Source: Alkalimonas cellulosilytica
GTDB taxonomy: Bacteria; Pseudomonadota; Gammaproteobacteria; Enterobacterales; Alteromonadaceae
Assembly (NCBI RefSeq): GCF_036325985.1
Contig: NZ_JAUHLI010000010.1
Span: 62,001-126,000, forward strand
Length of the DNA: 64,000 bases
Direction of reading: 5' to 3'
Shown here piece after piece: positions 61,521-64,000 of this stretch. Below the pieces are notes generated by a model. It was given only the letters and a program-made list of their open reading frames with translations. It was not told the origin of the DNA and searched no databases. The stretch's first letter is position 1, and each line of letters opens with the position of its first letter. A program made the position numbers and the translations under genes.

Positions 61521-62387
61521 ATGTCTGGTCTGGATACACAACAATGGTTTACCGAAGTCTTTGAACCCAGTGGCAGTGCCTTTGGCCTGGCCATTACCGC
61601 CAAACTGGACGAGGTGCAGTCGCCGTTTCAGCACATTGAAATTTTTGACACCACCCACTTTGGCAAGTTGATGGTAATCGACGGCTGCACCATGGTCAGC
61701 ACGCGCGAGAACTTCCTCTACCACGAAATGATGAGCCACCCGGCGCTGTTTACCCACCCCAGCCCGAAAAATGTGGTGATCATTGGTGGTGGCGACTGTG
61801 GCACCCTGCGTGAAGTGTTAAAGCACCCAGGCGTGGCAACGGTGCATCAAATTGATATCGACGAGCAGGTCACCCGGATGGCGGAAAAGTACTTCCCGGA
61901 GCTCTGTGCCTCGAACCATGATCCACGCGCGACCATTTTGTTTGATGATGGCATCAAATTTATGCGCGAAGCCGCGCCTGAGTCGATTGATGTGGTGATT
62001 GTGGACTCAACCGATCCGGTTGGCCCAGGCGAAGGCTTGTTTAACCGTGCTTTTTATCAAAGCTGCCTGAATGCGCTGCGCCCGGGCGGTATTCTGGTGC
62101 AACAAAGCGAGTCGCCCCTTATTCACCTGCAGTTGCTGACGGATATGCGCCAGGCCATGCTGGATGCCGGCTTCGCCGCGCTGCAAACGCTGAACTTCCC
62201 ACAAATGATTTATCCCTCCGGCTGGTGGACCTGCACCCTGGCCCGAAAAGGGGAAGCCTTTACCGGTTTCCGTGAAGCCGATGCCGCTGCCGCCAATCTG
62301 GATACCGACTACTACAATGTCGACATTCACAAAGCAGCGATGGCGCTGCCCAACTTTGTGCAGAAGGCCTTTGCCGGGCAAAAGTAA
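61521..62387 (+). CDS. speE: Spermidine synthase
   Basis: A 288-residue aminopropyltransferase that adds an aminopropyl group from decarboxylated SAM to putrescine. Motifs: QHIEIFDTTHFGKLMVIDG, VVIIGGGDCGTLREVLKH near residue 80, VHQIDIDEQV, DSTDPVGPGEGLF and PSGWWTCTLARKG. AGGGGAC precedes ATG 61521; the upstream frame to 61488 is not needed. A possible promoter is TTGTCT (61447) and AAAATA (61471). Confidence 0.95.
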   Translation: MSGLDTQQWFTEVFEPSGSAFGLAITAKLDEVQSPFQHIEIFDTTHFGKLMVIDGCTMVSTRENFLYHEMMSHPALFTHPSPKNVVIIGGGDCGTLREVLKHPGVATVHQIDIDEQVTRMAEKYFPELCASNHDPRATILFDDGIKFMREAAPESIDVVIVDSTDPVGPGEGLFNRAFYQSCLNALRPGGILVQQSESPLIHLQLLTDMRQAMLDAGFAALQTLNFPQMIYPSGWWTCTLARKGEAFTGFREADAAAANLDTDYYNVDIHKAAMALPNFVQKAFAGQK

Positions 62388-62395
62388 GCACTTTT

Positions 62396-62437
62396 CCCCC
62401 ATAAAAAAACCTGCCGCGGCAGGTTTTTTTATGGGGG
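62396..62437. terminator. Perfect 42-bp palindrome, bidirectional terminator
   Basis: The core CCTGCCGCGGCAGG is flanked by seven A, seven T, then AT and five C or five G residues; both halves are exact reverse complements over 21 bases. It has a T run on each strand, ending speE and the convergent OmpA-type gene. Confidence 0.93.
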
Positions 62438-62445
62438 TGCATCAC

Positions 62446-63096
62446 TCAGCTTTCAGTCACTGGCTCGATATGAATTTCCACCCGGCGGTTCAGCGCCCGG
62501 TTGGCTTCCGAAGTATTAGGCACCATCGGGTAGGTCGGACCAAAGCCCTGGGTTTCCATCCGAATTGGCAACACACCCTGGGCAGCCAGGTAGCTGCTAA
62601 CGCTATCGGCCCGCTGCAGCGATAAACGCATATTGAAATCGTACGGGCCAGTATCATCGGTGTGACCAGAGATAATCAGCATGGTTTTGTCGTAGTTGCT
62701 GAGCACCCGGGCAATATCGTTCAGCACCGGATACAGCTGGGGTTGAATATCCGCCCGGTTAATGGCAAAAGTCAGCTGAGATGGAATTTCCAGCCGCAGG
62801 TTATCGCCTTCACGGTGCACCCTGACACCCGTACCGCTCAGCTCTTCGCGTAGCGCTTTTTCCTGGTTATCCATATAGCTACCCACAGCCGCACCAGCCA
62901 AAGCACCGACAGCGGCACCAATTACCATGCGCTTGTTGCTACGATTGGCGGTGGCTTTACCGGCAATCGCACCAGCTACCGCGCCAATGGCGGCGCCCCG
63001 GGTGGTATTCTGATTGTCCGTGCTGGCACAACCAACCAGCCCCCCCAGCGATAAACTACCAGTCAGCACACCGATCATCACAAGCTTTGACTTCAT
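62446..63096 (-). CDS. OmpA-family lipoprotein, YiaD-like
   Basis: A 216-residue outer-membrane lipoprotein. Lipobox LVGC (near residue 22), two glycine-zipper segments (GAAIGAVAGAIAGK and IGAAVGALAGAAVGS) followed by an OmpA C-terminal peptidoglycan-binding domain (IISGHTDDTGPYDFN, LSLQRADSV, NRRVEI). Same order as E. coli YiaD. ATG 63096 has AAGGAG at nine bases; the ATG two codons earlier is too close to that site. Confidence 0.88.
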   Translation of the reverse strand: MKSKLVMIGVLTGSLSLGGLVGCASTDNQNTTRGAAIGAVAGAIAGKATANRSNKRMVIGAAVGALAGAAVGSYMDNQEKALREELSGTGVRVHREGDNLRLEIPSQLTFAINRADIQPQLYPVLNDIARVLSNYDKTMLIISGHTDDTGPYDFNMRLSLQRADSVSSYLAAQGVLPIRMETQGFGPTYPMVPNTSEANRALNRRVEIHIEPVTES

Positions 63097-63246
63097 CTGC
63101 ATAAACTCCTTTGACGTATAATGAACAGCATAATCCCACAAGCTGAATCATGGCTGAACTATTTTTTCATTCGCTCACGAAAATACATAGACATATGGCC
63201 ATCCAAAATTATAATCAGAACACTTTCTAATCACTGAGTGCTTGGT

Positions 63247-64000
63247 ATGCTGGGTCATGGTTGGCGTCGTTTGGTGTTAAAAGTAGGCAGCGCCTTAATC
63301 GCGCCAGAGGGTAAAGGTTGCTCTACCCGCTATTTGCTGACCCTGGCGCGTTTTATCAGTGAGTGCCGCTCCAGAGGCGTCGAAGTGGTGTTGGTGTCCT
63401 CTGGCAGTGTCGCCGCCGGGCGCAGCGCCATTGCTTTTTCCCATCAACCCTTGCCTATTCCGGTCAAGCAGGCCATGGCTTCCGTTGGCCAGTACCAGAT
63501 GATGCAGCTGTGGCAAAACTTACTTGATTGTCACTGTGGCCAGTTGCTGCTAACCCACGATGATTTTCACAACCGCCGCCGCTACCTGAATATTGAAAAC
63601 ACCCTACGCACCCTGCTGGATCATCAGGTACTTCCTATCATCAATGAAAACGACAGTGTCGCCACCGCCGAGCTGAAGCTGGGCGATAACGACAACCTGG
63701 CGGCATTGGTGGCGACCGCTGTGGATGCCGATGTATTGATTATTTGTTCGGACATCGATGGTTTGTACAGCGCCAACCCACGCAGCAACCCCCAGGCGCA
63801 GTTTATTGCCGAGGTAGCGCGCATCACGCCGGAGGTGTTCGCCATGGCTGGTGGCAGCCATCATCATGTTGGCACCGGCGGCATGGTGACCAAGCTGCAG
63901 GCGGCGCAAAAAGCCGGGCAGCAGGGCATTGATACGCTGATCGTCAACGGGCAAAAAGCCGCCGTATTTGAAGCGCTGTTGGAAGGTAAAACCGCTGGCA
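63247..64000 (+). CDS. proB: Glutamate 5-kinase, 3' truncated by the window edge
   Basis: The frame starts at ATG 63247 and runs off the window, so only the first 251 codons are seen. Kinase fold of the amino-acid kinase family: RLVLKVGSALI, VVLVSSGSVAAGR, the glutamate-kinase signature GDNDNLAALVATAVDAD and GTGGMVTKLQAA. It catalyses the first step of proline synthesis. A GAG about ten bases ahead is the only ribosome-site candidate. It is divergent from the OmpA-type gene. Confidence 0.95.
   Translation, partial: MLGHGWRRLVLKVGSALIAPEGKGCSTRYLLTLARFISECRSRGVEVVLVSSGSVAAGRSAIAFSHQPLPIPVKQAMASVGQYQMMQLWQNLLDCHCGQLLLTHDDFHNRRRYLNIENTLRTLLDHQVLPIINENDSVATAELKLGDNDNLAALVATAVDADVLIICSDIDGLYSANPRSNPQAQFIAEVARITPEVFAMAGGSHHHVGTGGMVTKLQAAQKAGQQGIDTLIVNGQKAAVFEALLEGKTAG

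Noticed and set aside
1..64000. tRNA, rRNA, CRISPR, prophage or replication origin
   Set aside because: No cloverleaf, rRNA core, regular spacer-repeat series, phage gene run or DnaA-box cluster was seen on reading.

Overview
The window reads as the chromosome of a free-living, moderately GC-rich gammaproteobacterium. The gene content is most like Alteromonadales/Rheinheimera-type bacteria: an ilvL-ilvGM-ilvDA operon with a leader peptide, arfA, ybdG-type mscM, yggN, speA, tmRNA-type rescue backup logic and a VPAP-type PEP-CTERM protein. The genus is an inference from family memory, not a measurement. Almost all of the window is ordinary housekeeping metabolism with short intergenic gaps. I saw no rRNA, tRNA, CRISPR array, insertion sequence or prophage.

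Layout. 1-9.9 kb: end of an amidohydrolase, a PEP-CTERM protein, an ABC exporter pair, an MFS transporter, a VC0807-like membrane protein, an M28 peptidase, an XRE regulator divergent from an M23 peptidase, and a YggN protein. 10-14.5 kb: cysJIH. 14.5-18.3 kb: an MscM channel and a DUF2868/DUF3482-GTPase pair. 18.4-26.9 kb: ahpC and ahpF, an M16 lipoprotein protease, a serine hydrolase and rhlE. 27-34.1 kb: cysG-cysD-cysN-SLC13 permease-cysC-cysQ. 34.1-38.7 kb: a small outer-membrane barrel, rsuA, the DUF3015/DUF4105 pair, a GlsB/YeaQ protein and a DUF1289 protein. 38.7-44.6 kb: ilvL attenuator, ilvG, ilvM, ilvD, a structured intergenic element, ilvA. 44.7-46.8 kb: a DUF3037 + HipA-like kinase cassette, then arfA. 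46.8-51 kb: a secreted alpha-amylase, a solute-binding protein, an SSG-repeat protein and a small unknown. 51-55 kb: an Nramp-like transporter, ilvIH and cnoX. 55-64 kb: a response regulator, a METTL25-like methyltransferase, two acyltransferases, speA, speE, an OmpA/YiaD lipoprotein and the start of proB.

How the genes work together. The two cys clusters together encode sulfate uptake (SLC13 candidate), activation (CysDN, CysC), reduction (CysH, CysJI), siroheme supply (CysG) and PAP(S) turnover (CysQ). Two acetohydroxyacid synthases (IlvGM and IlvIH) plus IlvD and IlvA cover most of branched-chain amino-acid synthesis; ilvE, ilvC and the leu genes are not in the window.

Most interesting non-coding signals: (i) a 16-bp element, best form AGCCATACAGACGGCT, sits directly on the -10 box of four promoters (cysJ, cysG, ilvL, ilvI) and so ties sulfur assimilation to branched-chain synthesis; (ii) a large inverted-repeat structure with two competing internal pairings lies between ilvD and ilvA; (iii) an uncharacterised HipA-like kinase/DUF3037 cassette is bracketed by two nearly identical terminator hairpins, one of which lies inside the arfA reading frame.
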